This document shows, in pieces, positions 8,298 to 18,235 of a stretch of DNA of 64,000 nucleotides (its first letter is position 1; each line of letters begins with the position of its first letter). A model generated the notes under the pieces. It saw only the letters and a list, made by a program, of their open reading frames with translations, had not been told where the DNA came from and ran no database searches. A program made the position numbers and the translations under genes. The DNA comes from DATDAH01 sp963823495. Lineage in GTDB: Bacteria > Actinomycetota > Acidimicrobiia > Acidimicrobiales > DATDAH01. The stretch is from the NCBI GenBank assembly GCA_963823495.1, contig CAWGLV010000001.1, positions 1,488,001-1,552,000 of the forward strand. Direction: 5' to 3'.

Positions 8298-8421
8298 GTT
8301 CGAGGCGCGACGACTGGTCTGCCGTCGACGGGTCCGGGGGACCCGACGCCCCCTTGGTTGCATCGGTGTCGTTCCCCCGGCCCGGTACCCCTGTTGGTCA
8401 CTGCGGAACTGGAACCTGTTC

Positions 8422-8427
8422 TAGTCT
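8422..8427 (+). promoter_or_regulatory. -10-like TAGTCT for the DUF35/thiolase operon
   Basis: TAGTCT ends 8 nt before the ATG at 8436, consistent with a leaderless or near-leaderless message. It would drive the whole run of four genes to 11740. Confidence 0.4.
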
Positions 8428-8435
8428 CGGCGGCG

Positions 8436-8885
8436 ATGAGCGAGAGCGACGTCCTCAGTGCGCCCCTCGTCGTCGAGTACGCGTTCACCCGGACGGTGGG
8501 GCCGGTGCAGTCGGCCTTCTTCACCGGGTTGCGCGAAGGGGTGCTCGTCGGCGTACGGATGGCCGACGGCGGGGTGATGTGCCCGCCGATGGAATACGAC
8601 CCCCAGTCCTCGGAGGCCCTGACCGAGCTGGTGCCGGTCGGCGACGCCGGGGAGGTGACGAGCTGGGCGTGGGTGACCGAGCCCCGCACCGGCACGCCGC
8701 TGGACGGCGCCTTCGCCTGGGCGCTGATCCGCCTCGACGGGGCCGACACGTCGATGCTGCACGCCGTGGACGCCGGTTCGCCGGACGCCATGAGCACCGG
8801 GATGCGGGTCAAGGTCCGTTGGGCCGAGGAGCGTGAGGGCTCGATCACCGACATCGCCTGCTTCGAGTCGGAGGCCGCGGGATGA
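8436..8885 (+). CDS. DUF35-type OB-fold protein with degenerate zinc ribbon
   Basis: A 149-aa protein that aligns by eye with DUF35 (OB-fold, acyl-CoA-associated) proteins: the start YAFTRTVGPVQSAFFTGL matches the helix before the zinc ribbon in the next gene (YTYTAGISQSRFLRGM). The ribbon is broken: where the next protein has CPQCQ and a later ACPVDG, this one has only MCPPMEYDP, a single cysteine. DUF35 proteins usually partner thiolase-like or acyl-CoA enzymes, and two such genes follow. The ATG at 8436 was chosen over upstream in-frame starts because a -10-like box precedes it. Confidence 0.75.
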   Translation: MSESDVLSAPLVVEYAFTRTVGPVQSAFFTGLREGVLVGVRMADGGVMCPPMEYDPQSSEALTELVPVGDAGEVTSWAWVTEPRTGTPLDGAFAWALIRLDGADTSMLHAVDAGSPDAMSTGMRVKVRWAEEREGSITDIACFESEAAG

Positions 8886-8955
8886 GCGACGTAGTCGATC
8901 GGCGGGCCGATGAGGCCTGCACAGCGATGAGCCGTCAGGCGAAGAGCCGACGGCG

Positions 8956-9528
8956 ATGAGCGAGGTCGAGGTCAGCCCGTTCCCCGAGGGCCTCTGGGCC
9001 CAGCCCGCGGTCGACTCCTCGGCCCTCACCGCCATCGAGGGCCTCGAGCCGGTGAAGTCCATCCGGACCCCGGCCCGCCTCGACTACACCTACACCGCCG
9101 GCATCAGCCAGTCCCGCTTCCTCCGGGGGATGGGCGAGGGCAAGCTCCTCGGTGAGCGCTGCCCGCAGTGCCAGAAGGTCTACGTGCCCTCCCGTGGTGC
9201 CTGCCCGGTGGACGGCATCCCGACCGAGGAGCTGGTGGAGCTGCCGTCGGTCGGCACGGTGGTCAGCTTCTGTGTCGTCAACGTGGAGTTCACCGGTCGG
9301 GGGATCGACATCCCCTACGCCTCGGCCCTGATCGTGCCCGACGGGGCCGACCTGGCGGTGTTCGGGCTCATCCAGGAGATCCCCCACGACCAGGTCCGCA
9401 TGGGCCTGCGGGTCGAGGCCAAGTGGAAGGACCCGGCCGACTGGGAGACCTCCTTCGAGAACATCGAGTGGTGGCGTCCCACCGGCGAGCCCGACGCCGA
9501 CTACGAGACCTACCAGGAGCACGTCTGA
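8956..9528 (+). CDS. DUF35 OB-fold protein with intact zinc ribbon
   Basis: A 190-aa protein with a rubredoxin-like zinc ribbon (ERCPQCQKVYVPSRGACPVDG; the ligands look like CxxC plus one visible later Cys) followed by an OB-fold (VGTVVSFCVVNVEFTG). Family knowledge: DUF35 proteins bind thiolase-like Ltp proteins and form aldolase or acyl-transfer complexes, as in the Ltp2/ChsH2 steroid side-chain aldolase. The stop TGA shares one base with the ATG of the next gene, so translation is coupled. It probably forms the stable partner of the thiolase proteins at 9528 and 10583. Confidence 0.85.
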   Translation: MSEVEVSPFPEGLWAQPAVDSSALTAIEGLEPVKSIRTPARLDYTYTAGISQSRFLRGMGEGKLLGERCPQCQKVYVPSRGACPVDGIPTEELVELPSVGTVVSFCVVNVEFTGRGIDIPYASALIVPDGADLAVFGLIQEIPHDQVRMGLRVEAKWKDPADWETSFENIEWWRPTGEPDADYETYQEHV

Positions 9529-10582
9529 TGAGGGATGTGGCCATCGTCGGCACGGCGCAGTCGGTGCACGCGCGGCGGATCGACGACCGCAACGAGGTCG
9601 AGATGCTCATGCCCGTGCTGCAGGCGCTGAAGGACGGCCTCGGGGTGACCCAGGCCGACCTGGACTTCACCTGTTCGGGCAGCACCGACTACCTGGCGGG
9701 TCAACCCTTCAGCTTCGTCGGGACCCTCGACGGGGTCGGGCCCTACCCGCCGATCAGTGAGTCCCACGTCGAGGCCGACGGGGCCTGGGCCCTCTATGAG
9801 GCCTGGGTGAAGATCCAGACCGGGGTCGCGGACACCGCCCTGGTCTACAGCTACGGCAAGTCCTCCCCCGGTGACCTGCCCCGGGTCCTGAGTCGTCAGC
9901 TCGACCCCTACTACTACGGCCCCCTCTGGCCCGACTCGGTCAGCCTCGCCGCCCTGCAGGCGCGGGCCCTTCTCGACTCGGGCAAGGCCACCGAGCGGGA
10001 CCTCGCCGAGATCGCCGTCCGCTCCCGGGCCGCGGCCAAGGACAACCCCAACGCCACGCTGAGCGGCGACTTCGACGTCGACGCCATCCTGGCCGAGGCG
10101 CCCCTGGTCGCCCCGCTGCGCAAGCACGACTGCCCGCCGATCAGCGACGGCGCCGTCGCCGTGGTGCTCGCCGCGGAGGACCGGGCCCGGGAGCTGAGCG
10201 AGAGCCCGGCCTGGATCCGCGGCCTCGAGCACCGCATCGATGTGCATTCCCTGGGCCTGCGGGACCTCACCGACTCGCCGTCCACCCGATTGGCCGTGGC
10301 GGCCGCCGGAGTGCACGACGGCCCGGTCGACATGGCCGAGCTCCACGCCCCCTTCACCAGCCAGGAGGTCATCCTGCGGGAGGCGATCGGGCTGGGCGAC
10401 GACGTCACGATCAACCCCTCGGGTGGGGCCCTGGCGGCCAACACGATGATGGCGGCCGGCCTGGTCCGCATCGTCGAGCTGGCCAACCGGATCTCGGCCG
10501 GCACGGCAGGACGGGGGGTGGCCCACGCCACCTCCGGGCACTGCCTGCAACAGAACCTGATCTGTGTACTGGAGGCGAACTG

Positions 10583-10583
<1 letters not shown>
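9528..10583 (+). CDS. Thiolase-like (lipid-transfer/acetyl-CoA acetyltransferase family) protein
   Basis: A 351-aa thiolase-superfamily protein starting MRDVAIVGTAQSVHARR. The late segment INPSGGALAANTMMAAGLVR and then ATSGHCLQQN correspond to the thiolase C-terminal catalytic loop. At the usual nucleophile-cysteine region it reads FTCSGSTDYLAG, so the catalytic set differs from degradative thiolases. It overlaps the DUF35 gene by one base (TGATG) and the next thiolase gene the same way. Likely role: acyl-CoA retro-aldol or acyl-transfer step as a heteromer with DUF35; substrate unknown. Confidence 0.8.
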
Positions 10584-11740
<1,157 letters not shown>

Positions 11741-11755
11741 GCTGAGGAGAGCGTC

Positions 11756-12538
11756 GTGAGCACCCCTGCAGGGTGGTACCCAGACCCCACCAACCGCCAC
11801 CAGAACCGGTGGTTCGACGGCGACGACTGGACCGACCAGGTCGCCGACGGCCAGGCCGTCGGCGTGGACCCGGTCCACGGCGCCGGGACCCCGGACGTGG
11901 CGACCACCCAGGCCGTCCCCACCGCCCAGCCGGCTCCGCCGCCGGGTGCGCCGGGTGCGCCGGGTGCGGCGCCGGCCGCCCCTCCCGGCCCGGGCGCGGG
12001 GACACCGACTCCCGGAGCGCCACTCGGCGGCTACACGGCCCCGGACACGGGTACCGGGGGCGGCAACCGGACGCTGCTCATCGTCGGTGCCGTCGTCGTG
12101 GCGGTCGCGGTGGTGCTGGGCCTGGTGGTGGCCCTCGGCGGCGGTGACGACAGCGGTGACACCGCCGGCAGCGACTCGGTGGACCAGAGCGACGCGCCGG
12201 AGGAGACGACGCCCGAGGATCCGTCGGTCTCGGACCTCTTCGACGACATGGCCGATTCGGCGGACCAGGGCGGCGGCGATGTCTTCGGCAGCGGCGACGA
12301 GCCCGCGGACACCCCTGCGGACACCACGGCCGACGGCGGCTACCCGCCCGAGGTGATCGCCAACTTCACGAGCTCCTGCACCGGCGCCGGCAGCCCGGCT
12401 TCCTTCTGCGGCTGTGTGATCGACGAGCTCCAGGCGAACGTGTCCTATGACCGGTTCATCGAGATCGACCAGCAGCTGGCCGAGAACCCCGGCGCCCTCC
12501 CCAGCGAGCTGACCGACGCCGCGGCCGCCTGTCAGTGA
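11756..12538 (+). CDS. DUF2510 membrane protein with cysteine-containing C-terminal domain
   Basis: A 260-aa protein with a GTG start and GAGGAG at 11744-11749 as ribosome binding site. Residues ~3-30 (PAGWYPDPTNRHQNRWFDG plus WTDQV) are a clear DUF2510 domain, a short Trp-rich module of actinobacterial membrane proteins. A Pro/Ala/Gly-rich linker, one membrane segment (LLIVGAVVVAVAVVLGLVV), an acidic Asp/Ser-rich region and a C-terminal domain with CTGAGSPASFCGC follow. The C-terminus is probably extracytoplasmic. Function unknown. Confidence 0.8.
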   Translation: MSTPAGWYPDPTNRHQNRWFDGDDWTDQVADGQAVGVDPVHGAGTPDVATTQAVPTAQPAPPPGAPGAPGAAPAAPPGPGAGTPTPGAPLGGYTAPDTGTGGGNRTLLIVGAVVVAVAVVLGLVVALGGGDDSGDTAGSDSVDQSDAPEETTPEDPSVSDLFDDMADSADQGGGDVFGSGDEPADTPADTTADGGYPPEVIANFTSSCTGAGSPASFCGCVIDELQANVSYDRFIEIDQQLAENPGALPSELTDAAAACQ

Positions 12539-12591
12539 CCGGCAGGTCCGCGTCGTGCTGACCGCGCCTCCGGCTGTGTCAGGCTGAGCCC

Positions 12592-13056
12592 ATGGCCCAC
12601 CCGAGAGCCGAGATCGTGGCGGCGGTCGATCGGTACCTGCAGATCCGCTCCGCCGCCGAGGAGGGGCGGGGCGGCTGGGACGGTCTCGACGAGATGTTCA
12701 CCGACGACGCCACGTTCATCGATCCCGCCTGGGGTCGGGTCACGGGCATCGAGAACCTCCGGGAGTTCTGGCGGGAGAGCATGGCCGGACTCGACGACTG
12801 GCGGTTCCCCCACGAGTGGTCGTCGATCGAGGGTGACCGGGTCGTGCTCAAGTGGTGGAACCGGCTGCCCGGCCGCCGCGAGGACGGCTCGTACTACGAG
12901 GTCCCGGGCGTGTCGCTGATGACCTACGCCGGCAACGGCAAGTTCTCCTACGAGGAGGACATCATGAACATGGCCCACCTCCTGGAGGTCATCACCGAGA
13001 GCGGCTACGAGTTCCCGGCGAACGGCAACCCGCCGCCCCGGAACCCGCCGAGGTGA
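12592..13056 (+). CDS. SnoaL/NTF2-like fold protein
   Basis: A 154-aa protein with the pattern of NTF2-like domains: an N-terminal helix pair (EIVAAVDRYLQIRS), MFTDDATFIDPAWGRVTGIENLREFWRE shortly after, and a beta-sheet rich in aromatics (VVLKWWNRLPGRR). Such folds serve as isomerases, dehydratases or ligand binders. CAGGCT 6 nt before the ATG may be a weak -10. It is followed after 13 bp by an alpha/beta hydrolase and may be co-transcribed. Substrate unknown. Confidence 0.75.
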   Translation: MAHPRAEIVAAVDRYLQIRSAAEEGRGGWDGLDEMFTDDATFIDPAWGRVTGIENLREFWRESMAGLDDWRFPHEWSSIEGDRVVLKWWNRLPGRREDGSYYEVPGVSLMTYAGNGKFSYEEDIMNMAHLLEVITESGYEFPANGNPPPRNPPR

Positions 13057-13069
13057 GGAGTCGACGGCG

Positions 13070-13975
13070 ATGACCGATCACGAGCTGGTGCCTCCCCGAA
13101 CCGAGCGCACCGTCAAGGTGGCCGCCGACCGCCACCTGGGCCTGGCCGAGTTCGGCCGTCCCGACGGCCGGGTCGTGTTCTGGTTCCACGGGACCCCGGG
13201 GGCCCGGCGCCAGATCCCTCCCGCGGCCCGTCGGGCGGCCGAGGACCTCGATGTACGGCTCATCGGTGTCGAGCGGCCCGGAACCGGGAGTTCCACCGGC
13301 CACCTCTACCCCGAGATCCGGGCCTTCGCCGACGACGTGGCCGTGGTGGCCGACGAAGCCGGTGCCGACCGCTTCGGTGTCATCGGGCTGTCCGGAGGTG
13401 GGCCCTACACGTTGGCCTGTGCCCACGAGATGCCCGACCGGGTGACGGCCGCAGTGGTGCTCGGGGGCGTGGCTCCCACCGTCGGCGAGGATGCCGCGGA
13501 CGGGGGTGTGGTGGACCTCACCCGCCTGCTGCGCCAGCCGTTGACCCTGTTCCGTCAGCCCCTCGGCCTGGGCGTGACCATGTTCGCTCGAGTGCTGCGG
13601 CCCCTCGGTCACCAGAGCTTCGTCCTCTACTCCCGGGTGTCGCCGCCGGGGGATCGGGAGGCCTTCGCCGTTCCCGGCATGGAGGAGATGTTCCTCGACG
13701 ATCTCATGCGGGCCGCCGGGTCCGGCGGGATCCATGCCGTCACGGCCGATCTCGCCCTGTTCGGACGGCACTGGGGGTTCTCGGTCGCCGACATCGGCGT
13801 GCCGGTGCGCTTCTGGCACGGCGACGCCGACAACATCGTGCCCCTGCACCACGCCGAGGCGCTGGCGGCCCGGATGCCCGACGCCGAGCTCCACGTTCGT
13901 CCGGGGGAGAGCCACATCGGGACCCTGGTGGTCGGTGACGAGGCCGTCAGGACCGTGCTCGACCTGTGGGACTGA
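13070..13975 (+). CDS. Alpha/beta hydrolase
   Basis: A 301-aa alpha/beta-hydrolase. FWFHGTPGARRQ is the oxyanion-hole HG motif, GLSGGGP carries the nucleophilic serine, WHGDADNIVP the acid and GESHIGT the histidine, so the triad is complete. There is no signal peptide; cytoplasmic. ATG start 13 bp after the NTF2-like gene. A second hydrolase with the same GxSGGGPF-type elbow is at 55065-55937, so the two are probably paralogues. Substrate not predictable. Confidence 0.85.
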   Translation: MTDHELVPPRTERTVKVAADRHLGLAEFGRPDGRVVFWFHGTPGARRQIPPAARRAAEDLDVRLIGVERPGTGSSTGHLYPEIRAFADDVAVVADEAGADRFGVIGLSGGGPYTLACAHEMPDRVTAAVVLGGVAPTVGEDAADGGVVDLTRLLRQPLTLFRQPLGLGVTMFARVLRPLGHQSFVLYSRVSPPGDREAFAVPGMEEMFLDDLMRAAGSGGIHAVTADLALFGRHWGFSVADIGVPVRFWHGDADNIVPLHHAEALAARMPDAELHVRPGESHIGTLVVGDEAVRTVLDLWD

Positions 13976-14020
13976 GCCGGTGACCGACCCGGCCGGGCCG
14001 GCCTGGTACCGCCGCCCCGC

Positions 14021-14377
14021 GTGCTCACGGTGCTCGCCCTGCTCCTGCTGCTGGCCGGGGTGGGACTGGGCCTGGCTCTCGCCGGCGGCGGCCAGGACGA
14101 TGCCGTGGTGGTCGACACCGTGGACGAGAGCGTCGTCCCCCCGCCTCCCTCCAGCACGACGGCGGTGCCGACCACGGTCGTCACCACGACCTCGGTGTCA
14201 CCGTCGGTCCGGTGCGAGGGCGGTGACCAGCCGGCCTGTGACCAGCTCGACGACGACCGGCTCGCCGCCTTCTGTGAGGACGGCAACCTGGACGCCTGCC
14301 AGGTCCTGCTGGCCCGCCAGGGCGACGGCGAGCCCGACGGTCCCGACGGCGAGAGCGGGGAGGGTGGCGACGACTGA
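14021..14377 (+). CDS. Membrane-anchored protein with paired Cys motifs
   Basis: A 118-aa protein with a GTG start, one N-terminal membrane segment (LTVLALLLLLAGVGLGLAL), a Pro/Thr/Ser linker (residues ~40-60) and a small C-terminal domain with two matching motifs, CEGGDQPACDQL and CEDGNLDACQVL. The spacing C-x7-C is the same in both, which suggests two disulfides or a metal site outside the membrane. I do not recognise the family. The gene is convergent with an SDR gene. Confidence 0.6.
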   Translation: MLTVLALLLLLAGVGLGLALAGGGQDDAVVVDTVDESVVPPPPSSTTAVPTTVVTTTSVSPSVRCEGGDQPACDQLDDDRLAAFCEDGNLDACQVLLARQGDGEPDGPDGESGEGGDD

Positions 14378-14546
14378 CCTCGCGCCCGGGCGAGATGACC
14401 CGGTGAGGTGGAAGCGCCGGGACGAGAGCCGTCGGTGGCGTCCGGCGCCGCCGCAGGGCATGGCGCTCCCCGCTCGGCGCTCGTCGGGCCCGGCCGGAGT
14501 CGGCCCCGCCGGGTCGACGGGACTGCTCGGACGCGGCTGACGACCT

Positions 14547-15335
14547 CTACAGGTCCGGGAGGCCCAAGGCGAGGTTGGGAGCCTCGAGGCCGCCGTCGAC
14601 CTCGACGACCTTGCCGGTGACCCAGGCCCCCGCGGGGGAGGCCAGCCAGAGCGCAGCGGCGGCGATGTCGCTGGGGTCCCCGAGGCGCCGAAGAGGCGTC
14701 CGGGTGACCATCTCGTCGTGGATCTCGTCGCTGTCCAGGACGACCTGGAGGGCGGAGGTGGCGACCGAGCCGACGGCGATCCCGTTGACCCGGACCCGGG
14801 GGGCCAGGTCGGCCGCCAGCAGGCGGGTGAGGTGGGTCAGGGCGCCCTTGGCCGTGCCGTAGGCGGCGAAGCCCCGGTCCGACATCCGGCCGATGGCCGA
14901 GGAGATGTTCACCACCGACGCCCCCTCGCGACCGAGCATGTGGGGAACCGCGAGCTGGGTCAGACGGAACGCGGTCGTGACGTTGAAGTGGAACGCCTTC
15001 TCGAAGGCCCGCACGCTGGTGTCCAGGAAGGCGTTGGGCATCGAGCCGCCGGCGTTGTTGACGACCACGTCGACCCCCCCGAAGGCCTCGACGGTCCGGT
15101 CCACCACGCCGTCGAGCCCGTCGAGCTCACTGACGTCGCACGGGATCACGAGGGCCTCCCCGCCCGAGGCGCGGACATCGGCCGCCACCTCCTCGAGCTG
15201 GCTCGCGGTCCGTGCCGCGAGCACGACATCGGCGCCGACCTCGGCGTAGGCGCGGGCGATGGCGGCACCGATGCCGCGTCCGGCACCGGTCACGATGACG
15301 ACCTTGTCGTCGAGTCGGAAGCGATCGAGGATCAT
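14547..15335 (-). CDS. SDR-family NAD(P)-dependent oxidoreductase
   Basis: A 262-aa classical short-chain dehydrogenase. TGAGRGIG is the nucleotide-binding glycine motif, NNAGG follows, and the catalytic set is the Ser in NISSAIG with YGTAK (Y-x3-K). ARTAS after beta-2 hints at NADP(H). FabG-like in length and layout; many such proteins act in fatty-acid or sterol modification. A GACAC-T-GTGTC palindrome lies directly upstream of its ATG and may be a regulator site. Confidence 0.9.
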   Translation of the reverse strand: MILDRFRLDDKVVIVTGAGRGIGAAIARAYAEVGADVVLAARTASQLEEVAADVRASGGEALVIPCDVSELDGLDGVVDRTVEAFGGVDVVVNNAGGSMPNAFLDTSVRAFEKAFHFNVTTAFRLTQLAVPHMLGREGASVVNISSAIGRMSDRGFAAYGTAKGALTHLTRLLAADLAPRVRVNGIAVGSVATSALQVVLDSDEIHDEMVTRTPLRRLGDPSDIAAAALWLASPAGAWVTGKVVEVDGGLEAPNLALGLPDL

Positions 15336-15338
15336 TTC

Positions 15339-15349
15339 GACACTGTGTC
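15339..15349. promoter_or_regulatory. GACAC-T-GTGTC palindrome upstream of the SDR gene
   Basis: A perfect 5-bp-arm palindrome starts 4 bp upstream of the SDR ATG, with TCA on the right giving a near-TGACAC/GTGTCA site. Sites of this form are often bound by TetR-family repressors. No regulator is encoded next to it. Confidence 0.4.
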
Positions 15350-15372
15350 ATGCCGATAGGCAACCCGTGCCC

Positions 15373-15537
15373 ATGGCCGGCGGTGCTGAGGAATACGAGA
15401 AGATGGCGCTCGCCTCCATGCGACGCGCCTCAGAATCCGGTGGTGACCCAAGGTTCCACCACGCGCGCGCCCAGATCTTCGCCACGCTGGCGATGGCCGC
15501 CGCGGCCGAGTCGGCGAAGCGTCCCGACGACGAGTGA
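15373..15537 (+). CDS. Small hypothetical protein coupled to the SGNH hydrolase
   Basis: A 54-aa Ala-rich helical protein (MAGGAEEYEKMALASMRRAS); a GTG at 15367 would add two residues. Its stop overlaps the GTG of the SGNH hydrolase gene by 4 bp, which supports it being translated. No recognised domain. The pattern (short helix, basic patch, Ala-rich helix) resembles small regulatory or adaptor proteins but no function is claimed. Confidence 0.5.
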   Translation: MAGGAEEYEKMALASMRRASESGGDPRFHHARAQIFATLAMAAAAESAKRPDDE

Positions 15538-16238
15538 CCCGCGTCGCGGGCCTGGTGGTGCTGGCCCTCCTCGCCGGCGGGGTGGCTGTCGGTGAGGCCC
15601 TGACCCCCCCGACCGAGCACGTGCTCCTCGTGGGCGATTCGATCCTGCGCCAGACCGGCCCGGCGCTGACCCGCCAGCTGGGCGACGACCACACCGTGCA
15701 CAACGAAGGGGTCAACGGCTCGGGCCTGCTGACCCCCGCGGTCTTCGACTGGCCCGAGGAGATGGAAGAGGACCTCTGGCGCACCGATCCCGACGTCGTG
15801 GTCATGTTGTTCATCGGCAACTACACCGATGACCCCGCCCAGTACTGGACGACGCCTCGCGGGGTCGCCGTCAGCGACGTGGGCGCCCCCGCTTTCGCCC
15901 GGGAGTGGGGCCGACAGGTGGATGCCGCGATGGCGGCCATCGCCGAGACCGGCGCCCGTGTCGTCCTGGTGCTCCCACCACCGATGGCCACCGACCACCT
16001 GCAAGCCGTGGTCGACGCTCTGCGCGCCGAGTACGAGCGGGTGGCGGAGGACGGGGACGTCGTCGCCCTGGCCGACGCCACCGAGGCGGTGGGCGGTGAG
16101 AACGGCGAGTGGGTGGCCGCGCTCCCGGCCGGCGACGGCACCGTCCGGCCCGTCCGGGTCCCCGACGCCGTTCATCTCGCCGCGCACGGCCAACGCCTGG
16201 TCGCCCGGGAGATCGCCCACGCGGTGCGGCGCGGCTGA
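15534..16238 (+). CDS. Secreted or anchored SGNH/GDSL-type hydrolase
   Basis: A 234-aa protein with an N-terminal hydrophobic signal/anchor (VAGLVVLALLAGGVAVG). LLVGDSIL is block I with the catalytic serine, LFIGNYTD is a block III-like Asn, and VPDAVHLAAHG carries the Asp-x-x-His pair. Such enzymes outside the membrane usually remove or transfer acetyl groups on glycans; substrate unknown. GTG start overlaps the small upstream gene by 4 bp. Confidence 0.8.
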   Translation: MTRVAGLVVLALLAGGVAVGEALTPPTEHVLLVGDSILRQTGPALTRQLGDDHTVHNEGVNGSGLLTPAVFDWPEEMEEDLWRTDPDVVVMLFIGNYTDDPAQYWTTPRGVAVSDVGAPAFAREWGRQVDAAMAAIAETGARVVLVLPPPMATDHLQAVVDALRAEYERVAEDGDVVALADATEAVGGENGEWVAALPAGDGTVRPVRVPDAVHLAAHGQRLVAREIAHAVRRG

Positions 16239-16279
16239 TCTCGGCCCGGGGCGCGGGTCGGCGTCCCCGTGCCGGTCTT

Positions 16280-16319
16280 GGGTGAGTTGTGGTCGTCGGG
16301 CGACCGACATGAACGAAAT
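16280..16319. repeat. Diverged relative of the 8.2-kb hairpin element
   Basis: The stretch shares its core with the hairpins at 8.2 kb: GTGA, then TGGTCGT before the loop and GCGACC after it, with GGTCG (16291-16295) pairing CGACC (16301-16305). About two-thirds of 40 positions match the right half of that element by eye. It lies in the gap between the convergent SGNH and modC genes. Confidence 0.45.
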
Positions 16320-16340
16320 CCGGTGGAGTCGGTGCTCGCG

Positions 16341-17390
16341 TCAGGCGGGGTAGACGTCGATGTCGGTGGCCTTGACGGTGGCCCAGACCTGCCCGCCGGG
16401 ACCGAGGGCCAGGTCGGCCACGGCGGCCGGGGTCACCTCGGCCACCAGGGGGATCGGGCCGCCGAGGGCCACGCGGACCCGGTCGCCCACCGACTCGATG
16501 TCCTCGACCGGGGCCGGCCAGGTGTTGCGGGGGCTCCCGTCGGGACGGCTGGGGTAGAGCGCGATGGAGTGGGGAGCGAGTGTCACCAGCACGGCGCCGG
16601 TGGCGGGGGTGGCGGTGACCAGCTCGGCCCGTCCGGGAAGGGCGACCGTGGTGCCTTCGGCTCGGCCTTCGAGCAGGTTCAGGCCCGCCAGGCGGGCGAC
16701 GAAGGTCGAGCGGGGGCGGCGGGTGATCTCGGCGGGCGTGCCGGTCTGGGTGACCCGCCCGTCTTCGAGCACCACCAGGCGGTCGGTCAACGAGAGGGCG
16801 TCGACCGGGTCGTGGGACACGAGGACAGTGGCCCGTCCGGGCCGTCGCTCCTCGGTGCGCAGCAGCCGGCGGACCAGGGCGCGGCCTTCCTGGTCGAGGG
16901 CGGCCAGCGGTTCGTCGAGGAGGAGCACGTCGGGATCCCGGGCGAGACTCCGGGCGATGCCGGTCCGCTGGGCCTGGCCCCCCGAGATGTCCCGGGGCCG
17001 GGACCGGGCCTGATCGGCCACATCGAGCTTCTCCAGCCAGTCGGTGGCGACGAGGCGAGCCGCCTCCTTGGCCACCCCCTGACGACGCAGGCCGAAGGCG
17101 ACGTTGTCCCGGACATCGAGGTGGGGGAACAGCGTGGGCTCCTGGAGGACCACCCCGGTGGGGCGCCGATCGGGTGGTACGAAGAGGTCGGCCGCCGGAT
17201 CGTCGACGACTCTGCCGTCGAGACGGAGCACCCCCTCGTCCAGCGGTGTCAGCCCGGAGAGGACCCGCAGCAGGGTGCTCTTGCCGGACCCGTTCTCGCC
17301 CAGGACCCCGACCACCTCGCCGGGCGCGACCTGCAGGTCCAGCTCGGCGGTGAACCCGCCCCGGGTCACCCGGCCCGCCAGGGCGATCAC
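16341..17390 (-). CDS. modC: Molybdate ABC transporter ATP-binding protein ModC
   Basis: A 349-aa ABC ATPase: Walker A GENGSGKST, signature ISGGQAQR, Walker B VLLLDEPLAALD, and a switch His in LVSHDP. The C-terminal ~100 residues form a TOBE/Mop-type domain (NTWPAPVEDIESVGDRVRV), typical of ModC. It supplies ATP energy for molybdate or tungstate uptake at the inner face of the membrane. It overlaps modB by 4 bp and is the last gene of the operon running leftward from 19361. Confidence 0.9.
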   Translation of the reverse strand: MIALAGRVTRGGFTAELDLQVAPGEVVGVLGENGSGKSTLLRVLSGLTPLDEGVLRLDGRVVDDPAADLFVPPDRRPTGVVLQEPTLFPHLDVRDNVAFGLRRQGVAKEAARLVATDWLEKLDVADQARSRPRDISGGQAQRTGIARSLARDPDVLLLDEPLAALDQEGRALVRRLLRTEERRPGRATVLVSHDPVDALSLTDRLVVLEDGRVTQTGTPAEITRRPRSTFVARLAGLNLLEGRAEGTTVALPGRAELVTATPATGAVLVTLAPHSIALYPSRPDGSPRNTWPAPVEDIESVGDRVRVALGGPIPLVAEVTPAAVADLALGPGGQVWATVKATDIDVYPA

Positions 17391-18235
17391 GCCGGTCCCC
17401 CGACGAGGCGGTCCCGGAGCAGGACCAACACCACCAGCGACACCGCGAGCAGCACCACCGACAGGGCGAGGGCGGCAGCCCGGTCGGTCTGCAGGGCGGT
17501 GTAGACCGCGAGGGGGAGCGTCCGGGTCCGACCTTCCACGTTGCCCGCAAAGGTGATCGTGGCGCCGAACTCGCCGAGGGCCCGGGCGAAGGCGAGAGCG
17601 GTGCCGGCCGCCAACTGCGGGGCGAGCAGGGGGACCGTCACCCGCCAGAAGGTCACCCGGCGTCCGGCACCGAGGGTGCGGGCCGCCTCCTCGTAGCCGG
17701 GTTCGAGGGAGCGCAGGCCCGACTCGACGGTGATCACCAGGAACGGCAGAGCCACGAAGGTGGCCGCGAGGACCGCCCCGGCGGTGGTGAAGGGCAGGGT
17801 GATGCCGAACCAGTCGTCGAGGTACTGGCCGACCAGCCCCCGCCGCCCCAGGGCGAACAGCAGGGCCACACCGCCGACCACCGGGGGCAGGACCATGGGC
17901 AACAGCACCAGGGCGCGGACCAGAGCGCGGCCCCGGAAGCGGCGGCGAGCCAGCAGCCAGGCCAGCGGGACGCCGAGGACGGTGGCCAGTACCGTCGCGC
18001 TGACCGCGACGATCAGGGACAACCGGAGTGCCGCGGCGGCCTCCGGTGCGGCCAGGAGGTCACCGAGGTCGCGCCACGGCGTGCGCTGGAGCAGCCCGAT
18101 CAGGGGCAGAGCCAGGAAGACGGCGGCCCCGATGCCGAGCGCGGCCAGCAGCCCGCCGGACTCGGTCCTCCGCCTGGGCATCCTGGCGCCCGTTCCGGTG
18201 GTCGTGGCCGCCGACTCGGGCCAGGAGGAGGTCAC
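17387..18235 (-). CDS. modB: Molybdate ABC transporter permease ModB
   Basis: A 282-aa inner-membrane permease with about six membrane segments. EEAARTLGAGRRVTFWRVTV is the EAA coupling loop that docks on the ATPase, and FARALGEFGATITFAGN near the C-terminus is the hallmark of ModB/CysU-type permeases. The GTG start at 18235 overlaps the modA stop (GTGA). Together with modA and modC it forms a complete importer. Confidence 0.9.
   Translation of the reverse strand: MTSSWPESAATTTGTGARMPRRRTESGGLLAALGIGAAVFLALPLIGLLQRTPWRDLGDLLAAPEAAAALRLSLIVAVSATVLATVLGVPLAWLLARRRFRGRALVRALVLLPMVLPPVVGGVALLFALGRRGLVGQYLDDWFGITLPFTTAGAVLAATFVALPFLVITVESGLRSLEPGYEEAARTLGAGRRVTFWRVTVPLLAPQLAAGTALAFARALGEFGATITFAGNVEGRTRTLPLAVYTALQTDRAAALALSVVLLAVSLVVLVLLRDRLVGGPA

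Larger units (their letters stand above)
8082..8435. other. 354-bp gene-free region with a repeat element
   Basis: No credible coding region is seen. The stretch holds the composite inverted-repeat element at 8178-8297 and, at its right end, the promoter of the DUF35 gene. Confidence 0.6.
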
